Shown here in pieces: positions 44,219 to 54,722 of a stretch of 64,000 nt of DNA. Every line of letters begins with the position of its first letter. Position 1 is the first letter of the stretch. A program made the translations under genes and the position numbers. The notes below the pieces were generated by a model, which saw only the letters and a list, made by a program, of their open reading frames with translations, made no database searches and was not told the DNA's origin. The stretch is from Alteriqipengyuania abyssalis (GTDB lineage: Bacteria > Pseudomonadota > Alphaproteobacteria > Sphingomonadales > Sphingomonadaceae): positions 124,001 through 188,000 of the forward strand of contig NZ_JAHWXP010000003.1 of the NCBI RefSeq assembly GCF_019857185.1, read 5' to 3'.

Positions 44219-44563
44219 CTACGGGCGGTGCTGCGTCCGCGCCCAGCGTTCGACAAGCCAGATCAGCAGCAGCTGCAGCGCGGGACAGAACGCACCGATC
44301 GCAAGGAAGGCCACCGCAGGGTTTCCATTGGCGGGAAGGAAGGCGAGCGAGAGGCCCGTCAGGCCCAGGAGCAGGACTCCGAGCCAGGGCGTGAAATAGA
44401 GAAACACTCCGCGCGGACCGAAATAGGTCGGCTCGCCAGCAAGCGAGAACTGCCAGGGAATGCGATCGAAGCGCGCCAGGCGTCGATCAGCCCGGCGCGC
44501 CAGAACGAAGGTTGCGAGACAGCAGACGAGCGCGAAGACAACCGAAGCTATCAGAGCGCCCAT
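44219..44563 (-). CDS. 114-aa membrane protein, function unknown
   Basis: A protein with three predicted transmembrane helices (about residues 2-22, 55-75 and 80-100) and a basic connecting loop ([16 protein letters not shown]). The stretch [21 protein letters not shown] is distinctive but I do not recognise the family. The ATG at 44563 is used; TTG at 44575 is an alternative. It follows the clpX stop by 14 nt on the same strand. Confidence 0.7.
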   Translation of the reverse strand: MGALIASVVFALVCCLATFVLARRADRRLARFDRIPWQFSLAGEPTYFGPRGVFLYFTPWLGVLLLGLTGLSLAFLPANGNPAVAFLAIGAFCPALQLLLIWLVERWARTQHRP

Positions 44564-44577
44564 CCAAGTCTGCAATC

Positions 44578-45852
<1,275 letters not shown>

Positions 45853-46050
45853 AATCCTGGTATCCTCGAATCCCCGCAGCTGCGGAGAACCTTACGAATG
45901 TAACTTTCGCGCACGCCAATGCAACCTAGGCATGTGTCGCACGAATCGCCTTGCGAAGGGCTGAAGACAGCCCCCGCGTAAATTTACGCCCTCATTTTCA
46001 GAGCCTTGTGGCCTTGGGGCCACGCAAGCGCCGGGATGGCAAGTGGACCG

Positions 46051-46737
46051 TCAGGCCGGTGCCCCGCCCGATCCTTCGGGTTCGCTGCTCGAGTCGTCGC
46101 CCGAATCGCCCTGCGGACGGCTTTCGAAGACCTTGTCGACGAGGCCGAACTTCATGGCTTCCTGCGCATCGAGGAAGGTATCGCGATCCATCGCTTCCTC
46201 GATCTTCTCCAGCGGCTGGCCGGTGTACTTGGCGTAGAGCTCGTTCATGTTCTTGCGAATGCGCAGGATCTCGCGCGCCTGGATCTCGATGTCCGAGGCC
46301 ATGCCCTGCGCGCCGCCCGAAGGCTGGTGAATCATGATCCGCGCATTGGGCAGCGCGATCCGCATGCCGGGCTCCCCAGCGGCCAGCAGGAAGCTGCCCA
46401 TTGACGCGGCCTGGCCCACGCACACCGTGGAAATGCGCGGCTGGATGTACTGCATGGTGTCGTGGATCGCCATCCCGGCCGTCACCACCCCGCCGGGCGA
46501 GTTGATGTACATGCTGATCGGCTTGGACGGGTTCTCACTCTCGAGAAACAGCAGCTGCGCCACTGCGAGGCTGGCCATGCCATCTTCCACCGGGCCGGTG
46601 AGGAACACGATCCGTTCGCGCAGCAGGCGGCTGAAAATATCGAAGCTGCGTTCGCCGCGACTGGTCTGTTCGACCACCACGGGCACCAGCGCGCCGGTTG
46701 CGGGGTCGCGGAAATAGCCGGATTCGTCGAATTGCAT
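46051..46737 (-). CDS. clpP: ATP-dependent Clp protease proteolytic subunit ClpP
   Basis: A 228-aa serine protease forming tetradecamers with ClpX or ClpA. Catalytic Ser112 in [13 protein letters not shown], His137 in IMIHQPSGG and Asp in [11 protein letters not shown]. The C-terminus is extended by about 15 residues rich in Ser/Gly ([16 protein letters not shown]). It lies upstream of clpX. A divergent second ClpP gene begins 150 nt away on the other strand. Confidence 0.97.
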   Translation of the reverse strand: MQFDESGYFRDPATGALVPVVVEQTSRGERSFDIFSRLLRERIVFLTGPVEDGMASLAVAQLLFLESENPSKPISMYINSPGGVVTAGMAIHDTMQYIQPRISTVCVGQAASMGSFLLAAGEPGMRIALPNARIMIHQPSGGAQGMASDIEIQAREILRIRKNMNELYAKYTGQPLEKIEEAMDRDTFLDAQEAMKFGLVDKVFESRPQGDSGDDSSSEPEGSGGAPA

Positions 46738-46886
46738 GAAGGGTCCTTATCTGTCTTGGCCGCCTATATCTGGTCTCATCCTTTCATCATCAAGGCTTGA
46801 ATGGAAAGCCCGCGCGCGCCAGTTGTGCCGCAACAACATGCGCAGTGCCCAATTCTTGATGGCGATGCGCCCAAGGAGCCTGATTT

Positions 46887-47510
46887 ATGACGATGCCCAG
46901 CAACCCCATCCCCTTCCGCGCCGATGACGAGGAAGAGACGGACAAGGACATCTCCAACGCCGGCGCGGCGATGATGAACAAGTTCCTCGATGCGCGTACC
47001 GTGCTGATCTTCGGCGGCGTCGACCAGAAGATGGCGGAGCGCATTTCGATGCAGCTGCTCTATCTCGACCATGTCAGCCACGAACCGATCCGCGTGATCG
47101 TCAATTCGCCGGGCGGCCACGTCGAATCGGGCGACACGATCCACGATCTGATCAGCTTCATCGCCTCCCCCGTCGCCATGATCGGCACCGGATGGGTCGC
47201 CAGCATCGCGACGCACATCTTCTTGAGCGTTCCGGCAGAGCGCCGTTTCTGCCTGCCCAACACCCGCTTCCTGATCCACCAGCCCTCGGGCGGTGCGCGC
47301 GGCATGGCCAGCGACATCGCGATCCAGGCCAAGGAAATCGTCAAGATGCGCGAGCGTATCGCGCACAAGATCTCGGATGCGACCGGCCAGCCCTTCGAAA
47401 AGGTGCTCAAGGATATCGACCGCGATTTCTGGATGAACACCGAAGAGGCGAAGGATTACGGGATTCTCGGCACGGTGATCAACAATGCCAAGGAAGTGAC
47501 CTTCGGGTAA
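46887..47510 (+). CDS. Second, divergent ClpP-like serine protease
   Basis: A 207-aa paralogue with an intact catalytic set: Ser106 in GWVASIATHIFL, His131 in [24 protein letters not shown], and Asp180 in DIDRDFWMNTEEA. The nucleophile region (GWVASIA) departs from the GQAASMG of the first copy and the N-terminal axial-loop region is acidic and different. AAGGAG lies 9 nt ahead of the ATG. Such second ClpPs can form mixed rings or bind a different ATPase. It is divergent from clpP. Confidence 0.92.
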   Translation: MTMPSNPIPFRADDEEETDKDISNAGAAMMNKFLDARTVLIFGGVDQKMAERISMQLLYLDHVSHEPIRVIVNSPGGHVESGDTIHDLISFIASPVAMIGTGWVASIATHIFLSVPAERRFCLPNTRFLIHQPSGGARGMASDIAIQAKEIVKMRERIAHKISDATGQPFEKVLKDIDRDFWMNTEEAKDYGILGTVINNAKEVTFG

Positions 47511-47560
47511 TCCGCACAGACAATTGACGGGCGCGCGGTGCTGACGCAGCATCGCGCCCC

Positions 47561-49147
47561 ATGAAGACATACACCTCGCTCGCGGTACTCGCGCTCGCCA
47601 TTGTCGCTGCATCGCCGTCGTTCGCACATGAGGCAGAGAGCGCCGACGACGTGATCGTCGTCCAGGAAATGCCGCCCAGCGCGATTGTCGACACAAACGC
47701 GCAGATTGCCCGAATCAGGACGCTGGATGATGCGGGGCCGATGCTCAACGCCGTCATCGCCTTCAATCCCGACGCTGCCGCAGTTGCCGTTACGATGACC
47801 GAACGCCCTCTCGAAGGCCGCACCGTGCTGGTGAAGGACAATATCGAGACCCGCGAATTTGCGACCACCGCCGGCAGCCTTGCGCTCGCGGGCAACATGA
47901 CCCGCCGCGACGCGCCGCTGATCGCAAACCTGCGCGACGCAGGCGGAGTGGTGCTGGGCAAGACCAACCTTTCCGAATGGGCCAATATCCGCGATTTCAA
48001 CTCCACCAGCGGGTGGAGCGCGGTGGGCGGTCTCACCCGCAATCCCCACGCGATCGATCGCAATACCTGCGGATCATCCTCGGGCAGCGCAGCAGCGGTT
48101 GCCGCAGGCTTCGCATGGGCCGCAATCGGGACAGAGACCAACGGGTCGATCACCTGCCCTGCCAGCATCAATGGCGTAGTCGGGTTCAAGCCGACCGTAG
48201 GGCTGGTCAGCCGGACCTATGTGGTGCCAATCTCCAGCACGCAGGACACTGCGGGGCCGATGGCGCGCAGCGTGACCGATGCCGCCATGCTGCTGACCGC
48301 AATCGCGGGCAGCGATCCGGCAGATCCTGCGACTGCGGAGGCGGACCGCTACAAGCGCGATTTTGCCGCAGGGCTGCCCGATGCCTCCCTGAATGGCGTG
48401 CGGATCGGAGTGATGCGTAAGCAGGCAGGCGACCGGGCCGACCTGCGCGCAGTGTTCGACACCGCGCTGGCCGATCTGGAGGCGGCAGGCGCAACGCTGG
48501 TCGATATCGAGTTCGAGCCGAACGAGGAACTGTCGCGCGACAGTTTTCAGGTGCTGCTGTTCGAGCTGCGCGAGGGGATGGGCCAATACCTCGCCTCGAT
48601 CCCGCCGATCGGTGGACGCGAGAAGATGACACCGCGCAGCCTCGCCGATCTGATCGCCTTCAACGAGCGGCACCAGCACGCCGAGATGCGCTGGTTCGGC
48701 CAGGGCATCTTCGAACTGGCGGAGACCGCGACCGACCGCAAAGCTTATGAGGCGGCGCGCGAGAACGCGGTCCACCTGGCAGGCGAGCAGACCATCGACC
48801 GGCTGCTGGCCGAGTACGACGTGCAATTCCTGGTCGCGCCGACGCGGGGCCCGGCCTGGGTCAGCGATCTGGTCAATGGCGACAATTTCAACGGCAGCAT
48901 CGGCTTCGGCAGCCCGGCTGCGATCGCGGGCTATCCGCACCTGACCGTGCCGATGGGCGCGATCGAGGACTTGCCGGTGGGCCTCTCCATCATCGGTGGC
49001 AAATGGCAGGACTGGGAGGTGCTGAAGGCAGGCGCTGCCTACGAGCGGGCGCGCAGTGCGAGCATTCCAACGCCCGATTTCGCCCGCTGGATGCCAGAGG
49101 CGGGAAATCCGGCAGCCGAAAACGCGAGCGGGGCGACCGGCAACTAG
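47561..49147 (+). CDS. Secreted amidase-signature enzyme
   Basis: A 528-aa hydrolase with a signal peptide (about 1-22, cleaved after SFA). The amidase signature is complete: catalytic Lys in GRTVLVKDNIET, the Ser cluster in NTCGSSSGSAAAVAAGFAWAAIGTETNGSI, and FKPTVGLVSR. The C-terminal region is unlike GatA. Periplasmic amidases of this type act on peptide-like or aryl amides; substrate unknown. The start has no good ribosome site, but the signal peptide fixes the beginning. Confidence 0.88.
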   Translation: MKTYTSLAVLALAIVAASPSFAHEAESADDVIVVQEMPPSAIVDTNAQIARIRTLDDAGPMLNAVIAFNPDAAAVAVTMTERPLEGRTVLVKDNIETREFATTAGSLALAGNMTRRDAPLIANLRDAGGVVLGKTNLSEWANIRDFNSTSGWSAVGGLTRNPHAIDRNTCGSSSGSAAAVAAGFAWAAIGTETNGSITCPASINGVVGFKPTVGLVSRTYVVPISSTQDTAGPMARSVTDAAMLLTAIAGSDPADPATAEADRYKRDFAAGLPDASLNGVRIGVMRKQAGDRADLRAVFDTALADLEAAGATLVDIEFEPNEELSRDSFQVLLFELREGMGQYLASIPPIGGREKMTPRSLADLIAFNERHQHAEMRWFGQGIFELAETATDRKAYEAARENAVHLAGEQTIDRLLAEYDVQFLVAPTRGPAWVSDLVNGDNFNGSIGFGSPAAIAGYPHLTVPMGAIEDLPVGLSIIGGKWQDWEVLKAGAAYERARSASIPTPDFARWMPEAGNPAAENASGATGN

Positions 49148-49193
49148 CCGACCGCCCCGCGCGTTTGTCTCTCAAGACCGAGCGTCTGCGCGC

Positions 49194-50810
49194 TTAGTCC
49201 TTCTTGGCAGCAGGCTTCTTCGCCGGGGCCTTCTTGGCCGCAGGCTTCTTGGCGGGGGCCTTCTTCTCGTCCGAAGCGGCAGCCTTCTTCGCCGGAGCCT
49301 TCTTGGCGGCGGGCTTTTTCTCGTCCGAAGCAGCGGCCTTCTTGGCCGGGGCCTTCTTTGCAGCCGGCTTCTCGTCAGCCTTGTCGTCGGACTTGGCAGC
49401 AGCCTTCTTGGCAGGTGCCTTCTTCGCAGCCGCCTTCTTGGCAGGTGCCTTCTTCGCCTTGGCGGCTTCGGCCTCGGTGCTTTCTTCCGCTTCGATCGCG
49501 GCTTCCAGCTCTTCGCGGGTCACTTCGCGTTCTTCGATTTCGGCCTTGTCGAACAGGAAGTCGACGACCTTGTCTTCATACAGCGGAGCGCGCAGCTGGG
49601 CGGCAGCCATCGGCTCGTTCTGGATGAACTGCATGAACCGCTCGCGGTCTTCCGGGCGATACTGCTGCGCGGCCTGCTGCATCAGCATCGACATTTCCTG
49701 GTTGCTGATCTGGACGCCATTGGCCTGACCGATTTCGGACAGGAGCAGGCCCAGACGCACGCGGCGCTCGGCGATGCGGCGGTAATCGTCGCGCTCGCTC
49801 TCGATTTCCTTGACGGCCGCCTCGGAATCTTCCTCGCGCGAGGCTTCCTGCATCAGCTGCTGCCAGATCTGCTCGAACTCGGCATCGACCATGCCTTCGG
49901 GCACGGCGAAGTCGTGACCGGCGGCCAGCGCGTCGAGCAGCTGGCGCTTCATCTGCGTGCGGGTCAGGCCGGCAGTTTCCTGCTCCATCTGCGCCTTGAC
50001 GAGCTCGCGCAGCTTGTCCGCGCTTTCGAGGCCGAGCGACTTGGCGAACTCGTCGTCGATCTTGCTGTCTTCGGCGGTCTTCACCGCCTTCACGGTGACC
50101 GCGAATTCCGCGTCCTTACCGGCGAGGTGTTCGGCCTGATAGTCTTCGGGGAAGGTGACCTTCACGACCTTCTCGTCGCCCGTCTTCACACCCGTCAGCT
50201 GGTCTTCGAAGCCCGGAATGAAAGTGCCCGAACCGAGCACCAGCGGGGCGTCTTCGGCCTTGCCGCCTTCGAATTCGACACCGTCGATCGAGCCGACGAA
50301 ATCGATGATGACCTGGTCGCCTTCGGCGGCCTTCTTGGTTTTTGCGGCGTCCTTGAAGGTCTTGTTCTGGTCGGCGATGCGCTGCAGCGTCTCGTCGATC
50401 GCGCTTTCGTCCACCGGCACGACCAGCCGTTCCAGCTTGATCCCGTCGACGTCGGGCGTGTCGATTTCAGGCAGGATTTCGAGGCTGACGTCGATCTCGG
50501 CATCCTTACCCTGATCGTAGCCGTCCTTGAGCGCGACGGTCGGCTGCATCGCCGGGCGAAGGCCCTTGTCCTTCATCAACTCGTCGACCGAGGACTGGAT
50601 CGTGTCATTGACGACCTGCGCGTGCAGCTGCTCGCCGTGCATCTTGCGCACGAGGTTGGCGGGCACCTTGCCCGGGCGGAAGCCCGGCATGCGCACCTGA
50701 GGCGCGATGCGTTTCACCTCGGCCTTGATCCGGTCGTCGATCTCGCTCGCGGGGATCGTAATGAGATAGGCGCGCTTGAGGCCTTCGTTGGCGGTCTCGG
50801 TGATCTGCAT
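49194..50810 (-). CDS. tig: Trigger factor with long Lys/Ala-rich tail
   Basis: A 538-aa ribosome-bound chaperone and prolyl isomerase. N-terminal ribosome-binding domain with the GFRPGKVPANLV signature, PPIase domain (EGDQVIIDFVGSIDGVEFEGGKAEDAPLVLGSGTFIPGFEDQL), and C-terminal chaperone domain up to about residue 448. The last 89 residues are made almost only of Ala, Lys and Pro with Ser/Asp/Glu spacers (APAKKAAAKK-type units), giving a strongly basic tail not present in E. coli trigger factor. The tail DNA (about 49197-49463) is repetitive. Confidence 0.95.
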   Translation of the reverse strand: MQITETANEGLKRAYLITIPASEIDDRIKAEVKRIAPQVRMPGFRPGKVPANLVRKMHGEQLHAQVVNDTIQSSVDELMKDKGLRPAMQPTVALKDGYDQGKDAEIDVSLEILPEIDTPDVDGIKLERLVVPVDESAIDETLQRIADQNKTFKDAAKTKKAAEGDQVIIDFVGSIDGVEFEGGKAEDAPLVLGSGTFIPGFEDQLTGVKTGDEKVVKVTFPEDYQAEHLAGKDAEFAVTVKAVKTAEDSKIDDEFAKSLGLESADKLRELVKAQMEQETAGLTRTQMKRQLLDALAAGHDFAVPEGMVDAEFEQIWQQLMQEASREEDSEAAVKEIESERDDYRRIAERRVRLGLLLSEIGQANGVQISNQEMSMLMQQAAQQYRPEDRERFMQFIQNEPMAAAQLRAPLYEDKVVDFLFDKAEIEEREVTREELEAAIEAEESTEAEAAKAKKAPAKKAAAKKAPAKKAAAKSDDKADEKPAAKKAPAKKAAASDEKKPAAKKAPAKKAAASDEKKAPAKKPAAKKAPAKKPAAKKD

Positions 50811-50865
50811 GAGTGGTCTTACGTGCTTTCCGACAAAGAGTGCTGATTGCATCGCGGGGCGAGGC

Positions 50866-50950
50866 TGGTGCGGGCGAAGGGACTCGAACCCCCACATCTT
50901 GCGATACTTGGACCTAAACCAAGCGCGTCTACCAGTTCCGCCACGCCCGC
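50866..50950 (-). tRNA. tRNA-Leu (anticodon UAG)
   Basis: Minus strand. Acceptor GCGGGCG pairs with CGCCCGC, discriminator A, genomic CCA included. The anticodon stem CTTGG/CCAAG closes a loop TTTAGGT with anticodon TAG. A long variable arm and GGTTCGAGTCC T-arm fit a class II leucine tRNA. It lies upstream of the tig gene. Confidence 0.95.
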
Positions 50951-51073
50951 AATCCGAACGAGGACGCGCGAATGGCGGGAGCCATCCACGACAGACCGGC
51001 GCGTCTAGAGCGTCTGCGCGCAAAGGGCAAGCACCCCGCCAGCGCACGCGATGCGATGCCGCCCGGTTGATTA

Positions 51074-51119
51074 TGACATTTAGGTTACGTACATACTTAG
51101 TTCTGTAACAAATATGTCA
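51074..51119 (+). promoter_or_regulatory. AT-rich inverted repeat before a small gene
   Basis: TGACAT (51074-51079) pairs with ATGTCA (51114-51119) and GTTAC (51084-51088) with GTAAC (51105-51109), a two-part dyad with a 16-nt centre. It stands out from the GC-rich surroundings and ends 7 nt before the ATG at 51127. It could be an operator or a 5'-UTR hairpin. Confidence 0.45.
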
Positions 51120-51126
51120 AATTTGG

Positions 51127-51378
51127 ATGGGTCGAAAAATGAAATCGAAGATGAAAAAGCGCGCGAAGGCGCTCGGGAGGCTGATCGTTCCGCCCGTCAA
51201 TCCGGCCAATGGTCGCCTCTCGTCCAAGGAACTGGAAAAGGACGGCCCCGGCGGCAATCCGCTGCTCGAGCGCAGTTCGTGGACCAGCGAGATCGATCGC
51301 GAGCGTCTCGACGCGGGATTGCGGATCGCGCATGTGCGCCGTTTCTCGCTCTACGGGTCGAGCCTGACGCCCGATTGA
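51127..51378 (+). CDS. Small basic protein, hypothetical
   Basis: An 83-aa product with a strongly basic start (GRKMKSKMKKRAKALGRL) and a polar rest (VPPVNPANGRLSSKELEKDG, ERSSWTSEIDRERLD). No signal peptide, membrane segment or family recognised. Another frame of similar length (51114-51443) competes, so the coding frame is not certain; this frame is favoured for its compact composition and its position after the inverted repeat. Confidence 0.45.
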   Translation: MGRKMKSKMKKRAKALGRLIVPPVNPANGRLSSKELEKDGPGGNPLLERSSWTSEIDRERLDAGLRIAHVRRFSLYGSSLTPD

Positions 51379-51439
51379 TACGCGCACTGTACGCGAGCCG
51401 TATTGTCAGGCCCCGCCGGTCTGTCTATCGGCCAGCGCC

Positions 51440-51763
51440 ATGACCGAAGAAAGCCCCGAAAACACCCCCGCGCAGCCCCCCGAAACCCAGGGTGCGGACG
51501 TCCCGCCGATGCACTTGTCGGTCAATCCGCGCAGTCCGCATTTCGACCAGGCGGTGCTGCAGCGCGGAGTGGGCATCCGCTTCAAAGGCCGTCAGCGCAC
51601 GGATATCGAGGAATATTCGATTAGCGAAGGCTGGGTACGCGTGCAGGCCGGTCGGACGATGGACCGCAAGGGCCAGCCGCTCACACTCAAGCTGAAGGGC
51701 CCCGTCGAGGCCTGGTTCGAAGATCTCGGCGAGGATGCGCCGGTCGCCCGGCTGGACGACTGA
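51440..51763 (+). CDS. DUF3297-family protein
   Basis: A 107-aa cytosolic protein. The core HLSVNPRSPHFDQAVLQRGVGIRFKGRQRTDIEEYSISEGWVRV and GRTMDRKGQPLTLKLKGPVEAWFED match the conserved DUF3297 pattern, a small family of unknown function in proteobacteria. It has an acidic, Pro-rich N-terminal tail. Confidence 0.88.
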   Translation: MTEESPENTPAQPPETQGADVPPMHLSVNPRSPHFDQAVLQRGVGIRFKGRQRTDIEEYSISEGWVRVQAGRTMDRKGQPLTLKLKGPVEAWFEDLGEDAPVARLDD

Positions 51764-51784
51764 GCCCTTCCCCGCTCCAAGCCT

Positions 51785-52612
51785 TTAATCGTAGAGCGCG
51801 ACCGCGCGCTCTACCACAGCATCGCCGCCTGACCGTCCTGCGCTCGCCTGTACGCGGCGCGGAGTGAGCGGTCGCGCGGTCGCGTAGCTCGCCTGGGACG
51901 CGGCTGGTGCGGGCCTGTATGCCGCCTGCGTCACGCGCGGCTGGCTTGTCCGCGCCTGCGGTGCGCGCGCCGGGGGCGCATCGGCAAAGGCGGCGAGGAA
52001 GGCGCGCGAAGGCTCTTCGCGGGTCGGCTGCGGCCGAACCGGCGCGGGGGCGGCCTGCGCAAACCGCTGCTGGGTCCGGGGCTTCGCCTTGCCATCGGGA
52101 TAGATGAAGCCCTGCACTGGCCACGGCGTGGTGCCGAGCGCCTGCAGCGGATAGTACCACACCCGCACCTGGCTCCAGTCGTTGTTCGGCGAGACGTCAA
52201 CCGCCTTTACATTGCGCTCGATCTGCCCGCGCCGTCCATTGATAGGCGACCAGTTGGCATGGTCGAGCAGCACGGTGCGCGAATCGATCACCTTGGCGAC
52301 CGCCGCGACATGGCCCAGCTGCATGTTTCCGGTCGGAATGAATGCCATCACCGCACCTTCGCGCGGCGTGTGGCCGCGTTCGAAGCGGCCTTCGGCCTGA
52401 TCCCACCAGGTGAGCGCGTCGCCGTAAATATCGATCCCGCTCACTTCACGCGCATAAGGCACGCATTGCAGGTACGGCGGCAATTCGCTGCCGCTCGACG
52501 CTGCTGTCGCACCTGCGGTGACCTGTGCCTGAGCGGCGACAAGTGGCGGAACTGCAAGACTTGCAGCAACTGCAGCGAGCGGCAGGACGAAGAAATGGGG
52601 GCGGCAATTCAT
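51785..52612 (-). CDS. Secreted CHAP-domain cysteine peptidase/amidase
   Basis: A 275-aa protein with a signal peptide (cleaved near VAAQA, residue 27), then a CHAP domain (about residues 40-150): catalytic Cys in YLQCVPYAREVSG, His in LGHVAAVAKVID and the third residue near LDHANW. The C-terminal 110 residues are Pro/Ala/Gln-rich and disordered. CHAP domains cleave peptidoglycan cross-bridges or stem peptides. ATG 52612 gives the signal peptide; longer upstream frames do not. Confidence 0.85.
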   Translation of the reverse strand: MNCRPHFFVLPLAAVAASLAVPPLVAAQAQVTAGATAASSGSELPPYLQCVPYAREVSGIDIYGDALTWWDQAEGRFERGHTPREGAVMAFIPTGNMQLGHVAAVAKVIDSRTVLLDHANWSPINGRRGQIERNVKAVDVSPNNDWSQVRVWYYPLQALGTTPWPVQGFIYPDGKAKPRTQQRFAQAAPAPVRPQPTREEPSRAFLAAFADAPPARAPQARTSQPRVTQAAYRPAPAASQASYATARPLTPRRVQASAGRSGGDAVVERAVALYD

Positions 52613-52764
52613 ACGGCAAAGATTTGCCGGTCGTGCCTTTCCATGAACCTCAGAAGATTGGTTAACAGCGCGTTTACCTTTGGAGCCCTGTTGCGGGGCC
52701 TTTCTTGCCCGCCTGACGCGAGGGTGCTTGCCAATGGCGCGGCCAAGGCCCAACTGCCGTCCCT

Positions 52765-54159
52765 ATGCTGCCTCGTGTAATCATTATCGGGCGCCCCAAT
52801 GTGGGCAAATCCACCCTGTTCAACCGGCTGGTGGGCAAAAAGCTCGCGCTGGTCGACGATCAGCCCGGCGTTACACGCGACCGGCGATTCGGTGACGTAA
52901 CCCTCGCAGGGATGCGCTTCACCATCGTCGATACCGCCGGGTGGGAAGACGAAGACCCCAGCACGCTGCCGGGCCGGATGCGGATGCAGACCGAAGTCAG
53001 CATCGCCGATGCCGACGCGGTGCTGTTCGTGGTCGATGCGCGCGCCGGTCTCACCCCGCTCGACAACGAGATCGGCAACTGGCTGCGCACCGCGGACGTC
53101 CCTGTCATCGTGGTCGCCAACAAGGCCGAAGGGCGCAGCGGCGACGCAGGGATTTTCGAAGCCTACTCGCTCGGCCTTGGCGAACCGATCGGCATTTCCG
53201 CCGAACACGGCGAAGGCACTGCCGACCTGTTCGAGGCGCTGTGGCCGATCATCGGCGAGAAGTCCGAAGCGGGCGACGCGCTGGAGGCGATGGACGAGGG
53301 CGAAGAGGACGAAGACGGGGTCCCCACCGGCCCGCTGAAACTGGCGATCGTCGGGCGGCCCAATGCGGGCAAATCGACCCTCATCAACCGGCTGCTGGGC
53401 GAGGATCGCCTGCTCACCGGTCCCGAAGCGGGCATCACCCGCGATTCAATCGCGATCGACTGGGAATGGACCGATCCCGACAGCGGCGACACGCGCGAAG
53501 TGCGCCTGATCGACACCGCCGGGATGCGCAAGAAGCGCAACGTGGTCGAAAAGCTGGAAAAGCTCTCGGTCGCGGACGCGCGCCGCGCGGTCGATTTCGC
53601 GGAGGTGGTGGTGCTGATGCTCGATGCGACCAAGGGTCTGGAACATCAGGACCTCAAGATCGCCAGCCTCGCGATCGAGGAAGGCCGCGCGCTGATGATC
53701 GCGATCAACAAGTGGGATGTGGCGGCCGAGCCGAGCAAGCTGTTCAACGGCATCCGCTTCGCGCTCGACGAAGGGCTGGCGCAGGTGCGCGGACTGCCGC
53801 TGATCGCGGTCAGCGCGAAGACCGGCAAGGGGCTCGACCAGTTGATCGCCGCCGCGTTCCAGCTGCGCGAGACCTGGAGCAAGCGCGTGTCTACCTCTGC
53901 GCTCAATCGCTGGTTCGACGACGCGCTGGAGGCCAATCCGCCCCCCGCCCCGGGCGGCAAGCGGATCAAGCTGCGCTATATCACCCAGGCCGGCACCCGC
54001 CCGCCCCGCTTCGTGGTGTTCGGCACCCGGCTGGACATGCTGCCGACCTCTTACGAACGCTATCTGGTCAACGGCATCCGTCGCGAACTGGGCTTCGACG
54101 CAGTGCCCGTGCGGGTGGTGCTGAAGACATCGAAGAACCCCTACGCGAGCGAGCAATGA
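52765..54159 (+). CDS. der: Ribosome assembly GTPase Der (EngA)
   Basis: A 464-aa GTPase with two G domains needed for 50S assembly. First G1 GRPNVGKSTLFN, second G1 GRPNAGKSTLIN, with NKAE and NKWD specificity motifs and DTAGW / DTAGM switch II segments; the KH-like C-terminal domain includes KRIKLRYITQAGTRPP. Complete. Its stop overlaps the DUF2721 gene (ATGA). Confidence 0.97.
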   Translation: MLPRVIIIGRPNVGKSTLFNRLVGKKLALVDDQPGVTRDRRFGDVTLAGMRFTIVDTAGWEDEDPSTLPGRMRMQTEVSIADADAVLFVVDARAGLTPLDNEIGNWLRTADVPVIVVANKAEGRSGDAGIFEAYSLGLGEPIGISAEHGEGTADLFEALWPIIGEKSEAGDALEAMDEGEEDEDGVPTGPLKLAIVGRPNAGKSTLINRLLGEDRLLTGPEAGITRDSIAIDWEWTDPDSGDTREVRLIDTAGMRKKRNVVEKLEKLSVADARRAVDFAEVVVLMLDATKGLEHQDLKIASLAIEEGRALMIAINKWDVAAEPSKLFNGIRFALDEGLAQVRGLPLIAVSAKTGKGLDQLIAAAFQLRETWSKRVSTSALNRWFDDALEANPPPAPGGKRIKLRYITQAGTRPPRFVVFGTRLDMLPTSYERYLVNGIRRELGFDAVPVRVVLKTSKNPYASEQ

Positions 54160-54704
54160 TCGACCTGCTGGCTGCTTCCGGCGCCGATTTTGCAAGCGAT
54201 CTGGTCAACCGCACCAGCAATACGATGCGCGTGCAGCAGGTGCTGCAACTCAGCCTGACGCCGGTGTTCCTGCTCGCCGCGATCGGCGCGGTGATGAACA
54301 CGATGACTCAGCGGTTGATCTGGATCGCCACCCGCATCGAGGCGATCGAAGAAGCGGCTGAGCTTGGCGAAGCGGGGCGCAGGCCCGAAGAATTGCCGAT
54401 CCTGGAGCGGCGCAGGGTCTATGCGCAGGGCGCGGTGATGTTCTGCACGGCCAGCGCGCTGGCGATCTGCATCGTCATCGGCCTGCTGTTCGTCAGCGCC
54501 TTCATCGAGCCGCAGATCGGCACGCTGACCGCAGTCGCGTGGATCACCACCATGGGGCTGATGGTCGCCGGGTTGGTGCTGTTCCTGCTGGAAACGCGAC
54601 TGGCGACAGGCAGCGCAAAAGATCGCCGCCGTCGCAGTCGCGAAATCATGCGCCGAAGGGCCGAGCGCGTGGCAGAGGACGATAACTCCGGCGCGTCGCT
54701 CTAG
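54156..54704 (+). CDS. DUF2721 membrane protein
   Basis: A 182-aa protein with three transmembrane helices (about residues 33-52, 90-112 and 120-145), a cytoplasmic basic tail (RRRRSREIMRRRAERVAE) and the conserved LTPVFLLAAIGAVMNTMTQRLIWIATRIE stretch of DUF2721. Function unknown. It is coupled to der. Confidence 0.87.
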   Translation: MIDLLAASGADFASDLVNRTSNTMRVQQVLQLSLTPVFLLAAIGAVMNTMTQRLIWIATRIEAIEEAAELGEAGRRPEELPILERRRVYAQGAVMFCTASALAICIVIGLLFVSAFIEPQIGTLTAVAWITTMGLMVAGLVLFLLETRLATGSAKDRRRRSREIMRRRAERVAEDDNSGASL

Positions 54705-54722
54705 CAGGCGCCACCAGAGAAC

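Noticed and set aside
49194-49475. Possible CRISPR or tandem repeat array
   Set aside because: The repetition is codon-level low complexity of the trigger-factor tail, without constant repeats or unique spacers.
51114-51443. Alternative 109-codon frame overlapping the small basic ORF
   Set aside because: Arg-rich shadow-like composition; extends into the DUF3297 start region.
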